Positions 23,226 to 35,300 of a DNA stretch of 64,000 nt are shown here, piece after piece; position 1 is the stretch's first letter, and each line of letters starts with the position of its first letter. The notes under the pieces are model-generated. The model made no database searches and was not told the origin of the DNA. It was given only the letters and a program-made list of their open reading frames with translations. A program made the position numbers and the translations under genes. This DNA is from Eutrigla gurnardus. Taxonomy: Eukaryota > Chordata > Actinopteri > Perciformes > Triglidae. The DNA is taken from positions 12,617,297 to 12,681,296 of the forward strand of contig OY741266.1 in the NCBI GenBank assembly GCA_963514095.1, in the 5' to 3' direction.

Positions 23226-23640
23226 GGTCTCTGGCACGGCCAGTGGTCACAACCACTAGGGGCGCTAAAGACACTGGTCCCGACCAGCTCCTCAGTGGTC
23301 GCGACCAGTAGCTCTGTGGCACGGACCAGCTGGTCTCTGGCACGGCCAGTGGTCACAACCACTAGGGGCGCTAAAGATACTGGTCCCGACCAGCTCCTCA
23401 GTGATCTGCCCTGTGGTACCTGTGGTCTGTGAAGCAGCTTTAGTATTTTCTCCCCTTTACACTCGTTTTGGCAGCACTGTCAGCTGGATAAATGTCAGCG
23501 ATCATAGTCTTTTGTCTATAAAATAGAATTATTATGATTAATATTGTTATTATTATTGATTATGAAGATCCGTGTGGTCGGGACCAGCTGGTCTCTGGCA
23601 CGGCCAGTGGTCACAACCACTAGGGCACTAAAGACACTGG
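23226..23640. repeat. Tandem repeat of about 107 bp, rich in dyads
   Basis: The segment CTCTGGCACGGCCAGTGGTC followed by a conserved continuation occurs at about 23229, 23336 and 23590. The first two copies are about 107 bp apart; the third is separated by unrelated DNA and is shorter at its end. The unit is full of palindromic pieces such as GACCAGCTGGTC and of ACTGGTC/GACCAG in both orientations. Confidence 0.7.
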
Positions 23641-23774
23641 TCTGTCTTGTGGTCTTTGTCATCTGCCTGTTGTCTTACCGAGTGGTCTTTGGAGTAGTTG
23701 TACATTTAATACACCTTCTCCCTTTTCTCATTGTGTTGGCAACACTGTGCTGAATCAATGTAAAAATAATTATA

Positions 23775-24037
23775 TTGTCTGACAAATATTTTTACTATCA
23801 ATAGAAATCATACTGACTGAAGTTATCATTTTTCCTGACTTCAACCAAGCTGTTGAACAACTAAACTGTTAAAATGTATTGTGTTCCATATTTTGAGATG
23901 TGTTTATAATTGTTTTTTGTGTTGTTTCTGTGAAGCAACAAATATAGCACTGTGCCCAAGGCAAATTTCCCCTCGGGGACAAAGTTATTTCTATTCCGTT
24001 ATGATTTCTATTGATAGTAAAAATATTTGTCAGACAA
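23775..24037. repeat. Perfect 38-bp inverted repeat with 187-bp spacer
   Basis: Positions 23775-23812, beginning TTGTCTGACAAATA, are the exact reverse complement of 24000-24037. The spacer contains a fish-repeat-like stretch. It could be a small non-autonomous element nested in the hAT-like element, but no target duplication is evident. Confidence 0.7.
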
Positions 24038-24270
24038 AATAAAAATTTTTTTTTATATATAATATATTTTATTATTTTTTATCTAGAGAAATCGATTGTG
24101 TTGTTCGGATTTTCACTTGTAGTTATTTATATCTATTAATAATAGATTAATCAATACAAATTGACACAGAGTAATTCCATAAATGTATTAAAAAAAACGA
24201 ATATTTACATTTTCCCCTGGAGCCAAGGTGTGGCAGCTTGGCATACCCAATTGACGCCCCTGCCTTCACT

Positions 24271-25070
24271 CACCTACACGATTGTCTTATTGGGGTTTTA
24301 CTTCATTGTTTGTTGTTTTGTAATATGGAGCAAAAACATAAAGGTAATATGTCAGATTCAACTCATTTTTCTCTTAAACTGCTATCACCGCCTACATATC
24401 AGCTGACATTTAAACTGACACATCAACAATCACTGCGCTTCAACTTTAAACTGAATATTTAACTCAAATTCAGCTTTTCACCACTGACAGTTCAAATGCT
24501 ATCATGACTTGGATATTTGTTAACTATGATACAACCACCAGGATACTATCCTTGCTCGCAGATAGCTGAAAAAAATCACATTTGTGTAAGTCAAGAAATT
24601 ACAAAACGTGTGACAGCAGTGTAATGGAATACATTTTCAGTAAAAAAAATGTATTATAATATATTTATACATTGATGCGGCGGTGGTGGAAGTATATTTT
24701 AAAAGTATAATGCAGCAAAATAGCCCCTCTTAGTGGTAGATTTTTTAAGATGTATTTATTTAGATTTTTAGATGAACGTTTAATCAGAATTTTCACATTT
24801 TCTCTGCTTTATGTACAGATCGTTATCAATATATCACATTTTATAAACAGATGACTTGTTTTGTCAATAAAATAGTGAATATATGCAAAGTAACTACAGT
24901 TATCGAATATTTGTAATTGCATAAAAGTGAAATATTTTCCCCTGCAATGTTAAGTAGAAAGTAGCATACTATTAAAATACTCAAGCAAGCGTACAACGTT
25001 GAGGTGTGGGGGAGAAATAGTTAAATTCCAGCACTGTATTCTTGGTTACACAACATGTACGGCGGGAGCT
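24271..25070. other. Intergenic AT-rich DNA, nothing supported
   Basis: No exon, RNA gene or clear element end is seen. A phrase near 24678 (GCGGCGGTGGTGGAAGTA) resembles the end of a dispersed fish repeat but is too short to assign. Confidence 0.4.
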
Positions 25071-25384
25071 CGCTTCGTCCGCCTCTGTGCGACGAGGATG
25101 GTCGGCAGACTGTTGTTTACTATCGAGGCGTTATTTTCGTCTCTTCCTGTGATTGGCTCAAAAGGCCGCCCGTCAAATGTAGCGAGCCAATAGGGTGACG
25201 TTTTAGTCACCCCGTGCGCGCAGTTCCCGGATGTCTGTCATGAAGAATAGCTGGTTGGCTCACGTGCACCAACAAAACACACACAGACGGTAGATTGACA
25301 TGTCTGCTGTTTAATGGTTTCGGTGGGGACAGCAGCGCTGCAACCCGGGGCCTTTAACGGTTTATCAACGTCCACAACACTCGA
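25071..25384 (+). promoter_or_regulatory. smim14: Probable smim14 promoter and non-coding first exon
   Basis: A CpG-rich stretch lies upstream of smim14. A possible donor, ACTCGA followed by GTGAGT at 25385, could end a non-coding first exon; the coding exon begins at a good acceptor 1.2 kb further on. The start site itself is not resolved, and a transcript is needed to confirm the exon. Confidence 0.35.
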
Positions 25385-26643
25385 GTGAGTCGTGTTTCGA
25401 TGTCGTTTCGCTCTCAAACCTGTCTCTAACCGTCGTTCATTGTTATCAGTCAAGAGGAGAAAAGAAACGCTGAGCTTTCTTAGCTGGCTAGCTTAGCAGG
25501 GAGCTAGCCCGACGTTAGATACATTTAGTTCGAGTTCAGTGTTATTGTTGTCCAGTAAAACAAAGGGGCCGACGAGTAAGAAGTGATGATTGCTGCCCTT
25601 GAACGGATCTCCGCGGGGCTCAAGATGAACTGGCCTCTTCGTTTGTTCGTCATTGTAGAAATATGCAGGCGACCAGCCGTGGAAAATATAACGTGCTCCT
25701 GTTGTGATGTACCGTTACAACCCGGATACACGTTTGTAGTTGAGGAAGTGTTGTCAGTCAGTGTTACACAGTGGCAGACCGTTTTAAATGTTAGCATCGC
25801 GTGGTCCAGCAGAGCCATAGTTACTTCGTTGGACAGAGTCTAACGTTAGACAAACATTGAAGAGAAAGAAACATACAGTTTAGAAGGTTTTTTTTGTCTG
25901 GACACACTTGCCAAACATGATGCCAATGTTTCTAGTCATTTAAGCAGTGCAAACAATGCAGACAGCATTATGTACAAAAGGACACGAGTCTCTAATTGTT
26001 CTGTAAACATATTGGTGGTCACTATTCTTGGGATGTTATTAGACTTGCTTGGTTTCAGACTTGCTTTTGGCCGCTATCCTGCCAAAAGATGACAACAATA
26101 CAGAAGACAGAAATTCAGCAACTTAAGGTTGACACTTATCACAAGCTAAAAGCTGGTAAAAATATACACGTGGCAGCTAGATTTGCTTCAAGCCAACAAA
26201 AACAATAGTAATCTGTTGAGTGGCAGGTGGAATAATGCAGCATTGTTTGTGTGTTATTAATCAATATGCCAGGACAGTTGTTAATATTTTTTGTTTTTAC
26301 TCAGCGTATGTGCTTGTTCTCACCCTCCTGTTAAAAAAAACTTTTACATTGTAAAATGCATGGATGGCACCAGAATCAACTCATAGAAAGTATCCAGTGT
26401 GTTGCAAATGAAGGTCTTATTAGGGTTTATTTTCAATACCATGACCTGGATTACATGCAGCAAGATAATACAACCACAGAGTGTGCTGACTGTCCTTAAC
26501 TGAGCAGTCTCCTCCCTCTTAACTGTGTCTGTGAAACAACAATAGAGGACAGCACCGACAAGAGGGAGCATTAGGTTTCATGCACGTCTTGGTTGCACAC
26601 AGCCCTTTCGTTTTGTTCCAGGGTGACCATCGTCAACTGAGAC

Positions 26644-29488
26644 ATGGCAGAGGGAGGCTTTGACCCCTGTGAGTGCATCTGCACCCACGAGTATGCTATG
26701 AGGCGCCTCATCAATCTGGTAAGTCACGGAACTGAGTGTCCTTCACTGTCGCCTGATATCTTAAGTGGAGGACTTATAACAGAGTTGAGGTGCAGGGACA
26801 GGTCAAAGTAACCCAAGTATGCAGCACGGAGTTCTCTGCCAAAATCAAGAGAAGGACACAAAGAGATTAACGTTAGAAACAACTAGCAGGTAAATGTATA
26901 AGAAGGAAATGAAAAGCTGCTGACTGGCACTGAGCCAACATATCCTAGTTCCTGCTAAGTGTTTATCTTGAGAGCCAATCAGTACTTCCGCACAAAGACG
27001 TGTCACTTTATCGCACTGGCTGCTCTCCATTGTGCTTCACACTGCTAAATATTCTCTGGCTCGTCTTAATGGAAAGTGGGAAAAGATGAGCTCAGAAATT
27101 ATTGAGAGAGACTGTTAAAGAAAGAATACAGCTTGTGGTTATGTTGTGTCAGTTTCCAGAGTGACCTCATTGGCTCTTTGTACACAGGTGTAACTTGCAT
27201 GGCGAGCTGTAGTTGGCTCAGTGATTGAAACCACCCTGAGGGTTTTGATTCACCCTGCAGCAGGGAAGGGTGGAGTCCAAATAACTTGATAATTTACATA
27301 GAATTTGCCAGTGAGAACTGTGTATTGTAGGAGCTCAGAAGGTTGTTTTACACCATCCACAGGTAAACATGTGCAGTAATTAATTATAAGCTGTGAGTTG
27401 ATTGTTTTTTATTGAATGGGACTTTACAGACTAGCTGTCTTTTCTCTCACCCTTAATGAGTGGAGTTTTATTAAATCTTCTTTGATCCTGTATTTCTTTG
27501 TCTCAGCTCAGGCAATCCCAGTCCTACTGCACAGACACAGACTGCCCTCAGGAACGTATGTATGACCACTGAAGTGTCATTATTACAATACGCCAGTGTT
27601 TATTAAATGTGAAAAGATGTGTTTGTTTTCAGTGCCAGGTCCCAGTGGGCAAGTCGGTGGAGGAGGTGACCTGACCCTCCCCATGGTTATGATGGGCTGG
27701 GCTGTGCTGGCTCTGCTCCTGTTCCTGTTCCGCCCATCCAGTCTCAGGGGTTCCCGTCCCACAGGCAAACCTACTGGGCCCCACAATGTCAGTATCAATC
27801 ACAGTCCGACCACATAGCAATGATATTTTACATGTAGGTTCAGTACACAAAGTACCACCATCTTCTGTATGGTGACCTATTTCTGAGTGAAACAAGATCG
27901 GCAGGCAGCACAGAAAGTCGGGAGGGATTTGATTTGATTTTTGAAAAGATGAGCTCACCACTATCTCTAGCTCTGTGCTGCAAACCATTGTAGATGATTG
28001 AATGGATGTCATGATATTATTGGCTGAAATTGGTTGGTACTAACTGACGTTAACATGCATCTTGTGTTGTGGTTCTGGAAGAAGAAGAAGAAGAATTTGG
28101 ATTTCGAAACAAAGAAATGATTGGCATAAATTGTGATCCATATGACTGAAGATGTAATCTAAAAAGGTTTAACATGCTTTTTTTAAATTTCAGCTTGACT
28201 TTAAAGGTCCAATATTGTAAGAAGTGAGATTTCCACATTCTTTTTTTAATTCTAAAGCAGGTTAAAGTACTATGTACATACAGTAAATGCTCAGTCCATA
28301 GAGAAATACAGAGTCAGAATGTGCCTTTAAACCAGCCATCAGCGCTTTCGTACAGTAGTGATGTCACAACTCTATGATGTCAAGACCATGTCGCACTTTG
28401 GGCCACATTTAGAGCGTTTACGTTTCAGTTTGTTTCCATCAGCTCTGTTGGCTCCAATGCATTTCTGTTGAAATGTGCTAAAACTGAGTTTTTTTGCAGA
28501 CAAAGTGGATTTGGACATTTTAAACATGTAAACATGTTTGTTAGAAACACAAAATATATGCTATTAGTTAAGTTGATCATTTTTGCTGCATGCTAGTTAT
28601 GAAGCCCATCTCTTCTAAAGGTTACTGCCTCGTTTTCAATAAACGATGTGCAGGAAAATGCTATAATATGACTTCAGTTGTTATTCTGTCAACATTTGAT
28701 TTTGGTTTGTTTCATTTAATTGTAGTCAGTGAGCTCTGGTTTTGTAGGCTGGTGTGAAATTACACCTGCTCTTAGACCAATCTGTTAATATTATTTTTTT
28801 TTTTTTTATTGTTTTTTATTCTATTTTAGTCAAGTCCTAGCAAGCTATGTATACAGTTGCTTTGTTTGAGAAATTTGGTCAATATTTGCAAAGATTAGCA
28901 ATGATCTCCCAAAAGGATGAACCATAAACTAATTTACACACTGGTGTGAAGTGGAGCTATATTTTAAAACAAGGGTGGGAAATGTTTGTAGAATTTGTTT
29001 TCTCCCTTTTTTTTAAAGTTTTGTTGAAATTATCTTTACATCCTGACAGCAATTCATAAATCAAATGTTGTTATTGTTACAAAATGTTTTTAAAAATTTG
29101 AAAAAAAAACCTCTCTGTTGTAGGATTGTATTCATGCTAGTTCTTGCTAGATTAACAATTTTTGGAGCTTGTGCTGCTACTTTCAAAATGCTGGGCTGAA
29201 TTTAAATTTTTTTCAGTTGGATAAATGGTTTCTCCAACGTTGTCAACCCCAACTCAGTGACTCAGCCTGTACACACCCAGATGAACATATGTGTCCAAAT
29301 TATAAGATCACTTATTATTATAGTGAGCTGAAAATCGTCATCATTGCAGTTGTGGTTTCAGAATAGCATCCTCCTCCTCCTCAACACTGTCCACTTGTTT
29401 CTGTTGTTAAGGGTTCGGGGAGTTAACGCTTTCTTGTCCTGGTTTGCAGAGCGATGGAAGAGAGCCTCCAGCACCACCTATTGACTAA
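26644..29488 (+). CDS. smim14: Small integral membrane protein 14
   Basis: Four coding exons: 26644-26718 (its exon begins in the 5' UTR at 26622), 27507-27555, 27633-27787, 29450-29488, giving 105 aa (human 99). The start is MAEGGFDPCECICTHEYAMR, with the conserved Cys pattern. Exon 2 gives LRQSQSYCTDTDCPQE. Exon 3 carries one membrane span, MVMMGWAVLALLLFLF, followed by a basic segment. The C-terminus is Pro-rich, EPPAPPID. The family protein is described at the endoplasmic reticulum and its molecular function is poorly known. The extra residues lie in a Gly-rich patch just before the membrane span. The gene sits between ube2k and map9 on the strand expected from the human order. Confidence 0.93.
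28197..28690. repeat. Possible dispersed fish repeat in smim14 intron 3
   Basis: The stretch begins AAAGGTCCAATATTGTAAGA and continues with phrases (CTCAGTCCATAGAGAAATAC) that I associate with interspersed repeats in fish genomes. Ends and target duplications are not visible, so neither class nor borders are firm. Confidence 0.25.
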
Positions 29489-30300
29489 CCGTGGAGGGTA
29501 CCAGCACTCACCCACCGGCTCTGACTGCTGGAGCTTCACAGTTTGCTAGTGACTGTGACAAATGACAGCGTCACCTCCCCTTCATTCAAATATCTTTTGC
29601 TTTTCTCCTATTTTAATGCCATTGTGTTTGTTGGGGTAGATTTGTCTATGATTCCTGTTCCTAGAGCCCAGCTGATACTGGATCGATGAGGCTAATATGG
29701 ATTTGATGTTTCAAAGTTGTATAAAATCACATAGATAGTTAGTTAGAGGCAGGGTGTTTTACGGGGACAGAAACCTTTTGATCTGAAATTGTCCTGGGAA
29801 TCATGTCTACTTTTCCACAAGCATATAACTGGAAATAAGTAGTGAGACCATTGTTTTGCATATCTGCAGACATGCAAGCCAGTTTTGACTGCTAATATTG
29901 GCCGACAATATCAGCATGTTGATGTATCAGCTGGGCTCCATGTGGTGTTCACCAAGTCTCTGGTCGTTCTGAGTGGCTCTCTGGTCCTGGCTCTCGTGCC
30001 AACCGCCGTGCCGACGCTCCGAACTGAAAATGCAGGACTGTGTCGCACATGTTGGTGGAGCTGGAAGGGGAAGTTCAATTGATGTCCGAGTGCTTGCTGA
30101 GTAATGACGGTGGTGGGTTCTCCAGTCTCTCTGAAACATTCCTCTCTTTCCACTTTAAAGTTACAAACGGTGCCAGTAATCATGTCATATCACGTGTTGC
30201 ATTAATCGCATATTCAAACCAGCAGAATGATGATCATTGGCTATACAGATCAATACAATTCTGAATTAGGATTACAATAAAATCATTATATTGCAGTAAA
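29489..30300 (+). other. smim14: smim14 3' UTR (minimum extent)
   Basis: Non-coding sequence after the TAA at 29486-29488. AATAAA at 30277-30282 is the first canonical signal; another at about 31564 would give a 2-kb UTR, closer to the long UTR of the mammalian gene. No gene is seen up to 32050. Confidence 0.45.
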
Positions 30301-32087
30301 TTCTCTGTGTTGACATACTCATCTCAGTTAGACTCCAGCAAATAGTCTGTACATTTATATGACCTATGTTTCCAAGAACACGTCTGTTGGTTTTGTTCTT
30401 GTACTATAAGTAATCCAGACGGCGGTGAGGGATCCTAATTCATCTGTTTTGGAGGTTGAGATTTGACCATTCAAATGCTCTCATTTCACATAGTTACATT
30501 AATCATGGTCATTATATAACAATGTACTCGGCACAAACCTTTGAATCATATTGAGATGATTTCCTGTACTGTAATTGTTTTGTGGTTAAATGCATTTTTA
30601 AAAATCTGTATTGTATACTCGGTTAGAAGCAGAGAATCATATATTATTAGCACTTTGTGTTGCGGTATGCCGTCTCTTTTATGAAGGTGTGTTGTTCTGG
30701 TTCAGCTGTCTACACGAGGGCAGCAGTCTGGGTTCATTGGAGCATCTAAACTTTCTACTCCTGCAGCATCTGTATGGTGACAAGAATGTCAACCCCATTA
30801 GAAGGACAGGTGCCAATGTGGATTTAAAGTTCTGGGCTCGACGCTGGAACAACTAATTTAAAAAAAAGCTAGTAATATAAACAGTGAATAGAAAAATAGA
30901 CACGCAGAACAATTAGTGGTGAATGTCATTTGTTTCTTAAGCGTGTATGTAAATGTGGCTGGAGAGTTATAATACAGTTCAACAGCACCAGAAGAAGATC
31001 CACACTACTTTGATACAATCTCAAGAAAAAAATGCATATAATAAGTGTTTTTTTAAATAAATATTGTTGGCTACTGCGGTACATGATAGAGGGTTTCCTG
31101 TTTTTCTAGTCACCGTCATTTGCCGGTATAATGGCAACACGCTATGAAAGTGTAACTGAGCCTTGGACTCTAGGGTACCTGGAACCAGAAAATACATGGA
31201 TTAGTCTTAAAATCGAAGTGTCTTTCTTGAATACGTGGTGAGATTTCAGAACCTGAATATGATCTGTAACAGCTTTGGCCCGATTTAATCCCAACAGTCT
31301 TCAGTGGCTGGCGATTCCTAATTTCCATATGAGCGAATAATGCCCTATAATGGTAGTAATAATGGGTGATGGCAGGGAGGAGATATAAGGACAGATTTAA
31401 GTTAAGCAAACTATAAGTAGGTGTATTTCATAACGAGGGAACCCTTCACTAGATTGTTGAGATGAACAAGTGGACTGTCTGGTACCACAGGAGACCTTGA
31501 TTTACACTGTTTCTGTTGATGAGAAAAAAGGGCTTCAACTATGCACTTTTACTATAACAAAACAATAAAATAAATAATTCAGTCTCACTGTCTGCCTGTG
31601 TTCTGTTCTAAGCTCGTACGTTCACTAAAACAGTTTTACACAACATAACATTTTTTATTTTCTGGCTCTCAACACTTGGCCAATGAGTCATTTATTTATT
31701 TATTAGTCCATTAATGCAATATAATGCGTATAACCATAACTAAATGCATTTACTTCAGTGTGGAGACAAAGTTCCACAAAGTTCCATTACAATGGTATTT
31801 ACTTATTTCCTATTTTTTCAAATCAACTTTAGTTTTAGGGATAAAAGCAACTTTCTGTCATTAAATTAAAAAAAAAATCACTAAAATCCCACCCTCAATT
31901 AGGTCTCTGAACACACCATAAGACAACGTCTGTGTGAGGGATAATATAACCACATATGAATGACTGACTCATCTTAACAGATTTAGGATGGGATCATCTA
32001 AATCACATCCAACAAGTAAGGTCATCTCACTGAGAAAAAAATGTAATCTTCGGAGCATGCGTAGTTGCGAAACGGAACTGGTCTCTT

Positions 32088-32102
32088 GTTTCCCAGGGTA
32101 AC
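32088..32102. promoter_or_regulatory. map9: X-box-like RFX site upstream of map9
   Basis: GTTTCC-CAG-GGTAAC is a near-palindrome matching the RFX half-site pattern (GTNNCC / GGNAAC) with a 3-nt spacer. It lies about 250 bp before the map9 start codon, in a GC-rich region followed by the likely 5' UTR. RFX factors drive ciliary and centrosomal genes, which fits a microtubule protein. The site is inferred by eye. Confidence 0.35.
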
Positions 32103-32353
32103 CATCAACAAGTCGGTTCGACCGCTTTAGCGCGGAACGTCAGCGTTCCTTTGCCTTTAACGTGTACCATTGACGAATAGCTGCACGTTGTGTATTGAAC
32201 CAGACAGCACAACCATACAGCTATAATTGTATGCCATTAGCATTGGAAGCTTGCCAGCTAGCTACTCGCCGCGGTGAGTTTAGCTAAGGCAAACTTAGCT
32301 AGCATGCTAACGTGAATGAACGCAAACAGAGGAAAGCGTGTGTAGTTTTCAGA

Positions 32354-35300
32354 ATGACGGATCAGCAGTTCGGGACGCTGGCTCACACGAAAAGCCCGAA
32401 AACATCGAGGAGAACAACGTTTCAGGTAAAAGCTTGGTCCTACGAACAACGGTTCCATCTAGGGTTACTCATTCTCTGCCCATTTGCTCTAAATGTATGC
32501 TGTTAATGTCGTGGTGTGTATGTTGAATGCCCTTTTGCTGTACTGGAGAGAAGCCGCCCAGATGGAGAACAAAGTCCGTCTGATCTAATGTGACATGATG
32601 TTGCAGGATGAACTTCAGGCTGCTGTCTCCGCCAGGGCGAGCAAAACCAAAACACATCAGTTCTCCTACTCTGATGACTTCGACGACGATGAAGATGGTA
32701 AGAGGGCTTGAAGATCCTCAGGATGTGGAACTGTGGTCTGCAGTGCATCATCTTTATTTGTGTCCAATGACGATTGATTGATTGAGGCAGAGATTGTTAA
32801 GAGATTTTCAGGAATGACTCTGATTGTTTTGTCAAGCTCAAAAGATATAGTTTGATGGTTGTTGCTAATTTGTCATTGACTTGTTATCTTCAATATTTCA
32901 CAGATTTTTTGAATGAACTTCTCAAATCAAGAAAAAAGAGGGCCAGTACATTCAAGGCTGCAAAGGGTAAATCCCAAATTAATAACTTTGACATCTCAGA
33001 CGACGAAGGCAAACGCAGTAGGACGAAGAGAGTTTCATTTCTGAAAACCCAAAGAATCGGCTCTCCCGCGGAAGACACTACAGAGTCAGAGTCACGAGAA
33101 AACGAGCCGCCCAAGTCTTCCACCAATCATCGGGGCAATGATGACGACTCATTTTCCCCACAACGCTCCACAGAGCTCAGTGAAGATAACACACGATTCA
33201 AAAGCAGCGACAGGGAGTCTGCCACTCCTCAAGTCACAAAAGAGAGCTCAAGTAAATCTCTGTCATACCAAACATCCGATGACACTCTGCTGGACATGCC
33301 ACTGCCCTTACCATCTGACAGCAGTGTGGCAGGAACTCCAGGTCCCGAGGAGAAGGGGGGCTCCCAACCTCTGCAGTTATCAGCTACTGACCTCCAGCAC
33401 GTGTCCTCAGCAGGTTTGTTTACACTGCTGCATGTGTAAGTCACAAAGGGCACAGCGCACGGTACTCTTGCAGATTTTCCTGCAGACTTTTGAAGTTAAA
33501 TCACTATGAACTGTCATTATTCAGATGCCAAGAGGGAGCCACCCAGACCGAAGCCAAGGCAAAGGACTCTTGGATTGAGCCATCAAGCTGCAGAGAAGAT
33601 AGCTGAAGATGCTGAACCTCAGGATGTCAGCAGGCCCCAGACTTCCTCTGCATCCATTCCCCTCTCCACCGACATGTCCAGCAATATCACTGTATGCAGC
33701 TGAGGTCCACATCATGTCTCAATGCTCGGTCATTCACTGGTTGTGCTTGAAACATCTTCTAATCGGCGCACGTTTATTATTTCCTTTCACTGTATAGTGG
33801 ACAGAAGGAGGTCTCAGAGATTCATGCAGCCTCGGCAAATCCTCTTCAAGTAAGAGTGAGCAATCGCAGCTCTTCACCAAGTCCACAGTTGACTCTGGAT
33901 CCAGAGGTAATACTTGGCATCTTCAGCATCATGCATTTATGTTTTAATCGTATTTTTAGCTCATTAATCCTCTTGGTATTTATGTTTCAGATGGCTTTAT
34001 TTCTGATGACAACAAAGAGCAGGAGAGAAAGTACTCCTCATCATTTGAAGAGTTTAAGGTAAGACCTTCATTGCCTGGCTGTGATATTTAGCTATGCTCT
34101 GCCTCTTATCTCGATCATTCTTAGTCAGTTAATGTGTTTATTGCCTTCTCTCAGGCAGACTCAGGAGATCACTCGCATCAAGTCCCTCAAGCCCATGAAA
34201 AAACATTTGATAGCAGGTTGGTAAACAAGCAACAATAGATATTGCTGTAGGTTTGTGGAGAGATCAGGGCAGTGACTTAACTGAACATTTTAATCAGGAC
34301 ATGGAGTTCTCCCTCTGAGGCCACGCAGAGATCGCAGAGTGTGTGCTCCAGGAAAGTGGAATCAAAGTATTTGGGAACTCTCAAACTTCTGGATCGCAAA
34401 GTCTCACTGGACGAGTCGCAGCCTCCAGCAGCGGATTCACTCCGAGCTGCCATTTACCAGGTCAGTGTGATGATGAGCAAAATCTCCTCAGTGCTTTTCC
34501 TGAGTTCAGTGTTTTATGGGGAAGGACAATGTGCCACCAGCGTGGTTCTCCTCAGCACTGTCCAGAGGAGCCCCATCTTATACTTATACACTTGCCAGTT
34601 CTTTGGAGGCAGAAATCAATTAGTTTGTATCTCTCCTCAGCACCTGGATGACAAAGATGTATATTTTTGCATACTTATTTTTCATGCTTTCTCTGTCAAC
34701 TAAAATCCCGGACCACTGACATGTCCTTCTAACAGGAATGGCTTCAGAAGAAAAAAGAAAAGTCAAGAGAGAACATGCAACTAAAGAAGAAAGAGGAACT
34801 CCTGAAAGGCAAAAAGAAGAGGGTTAGTAATCTGTGATGCAAAGTGGAAATAAGATGAACCGCTTGTTATGCATCACTATAAAAACAATAGGTTTTAACA
34901 TGTTTGCATGCTGCTTGCTGCTATTTCAAAAATAAAACAGGAGGAGGAGGCTAAAAAGGAAGACGCCATTGCAGCATACGAGGCTTGGAAACAAAAGAAA
35001 GCACAGAGTCTCAAAGCAAAAGCCAAAGAAAAGCAAGAAATGGTCACGAAAGAGCAAAGAGCGACTGAAGAGAAAGAAGACAAAAAGCTATCTGCTAAGC
35101 AGGTATATTGGTCGATTTACTATGAATTACAAGAAACACCTCTGTTTCACAAACTTATCAGTTATGTTATAAACATTACAGGTGTTTGAAAAATGGAAAT
35201 GTGAGCATGACCATGTCCTCAAAGAAAAGTCCAGAAAACAAAGGGAAACGGAAAGTAAACTTCAGTTTGGAAAACAAGAAAAGGAGGAAGAAAGAAAGAG

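Larger units (their letters stand above)
21906..24262 (-). mobile_element. hAT-like element, 2.4 kb, between ube2k and smim14
   Basis: The left end CAGTGGCGTCAATT and the right end AATTGACGCCCCTG (complement CAGGGGCGTCAATT) are terminal inverted repeats starting with CAG, as in many hAT elements. The flanking 8-mers CCGTCACT (21898-21905) and CCTTCACT (24263-24270) match at 7 of 8 positions, fitting an aged target duplication. The interior holds possible minus-strand exons (22453-23107), a tandem repeat of about 107 bp (23226-23640) and a 38-bp perfect inverted repeat. The assignment rests on ends and flanks, since no hAT catalytic motif was found. Confidence 0.55.

Noticed and set aside
32312..32353. 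Upstream in-frame ATG of map9
   Set aside because: It would add 14 residues without family support; MTDQQFGTLAHTKSPK aligns with the known N-terminus.
32852..33439. A single-exon ORF of 195 codons as a separate gene
   Set aside because: It is map9 exon 3 (32904-33413) extended by chance into both flanking introns.
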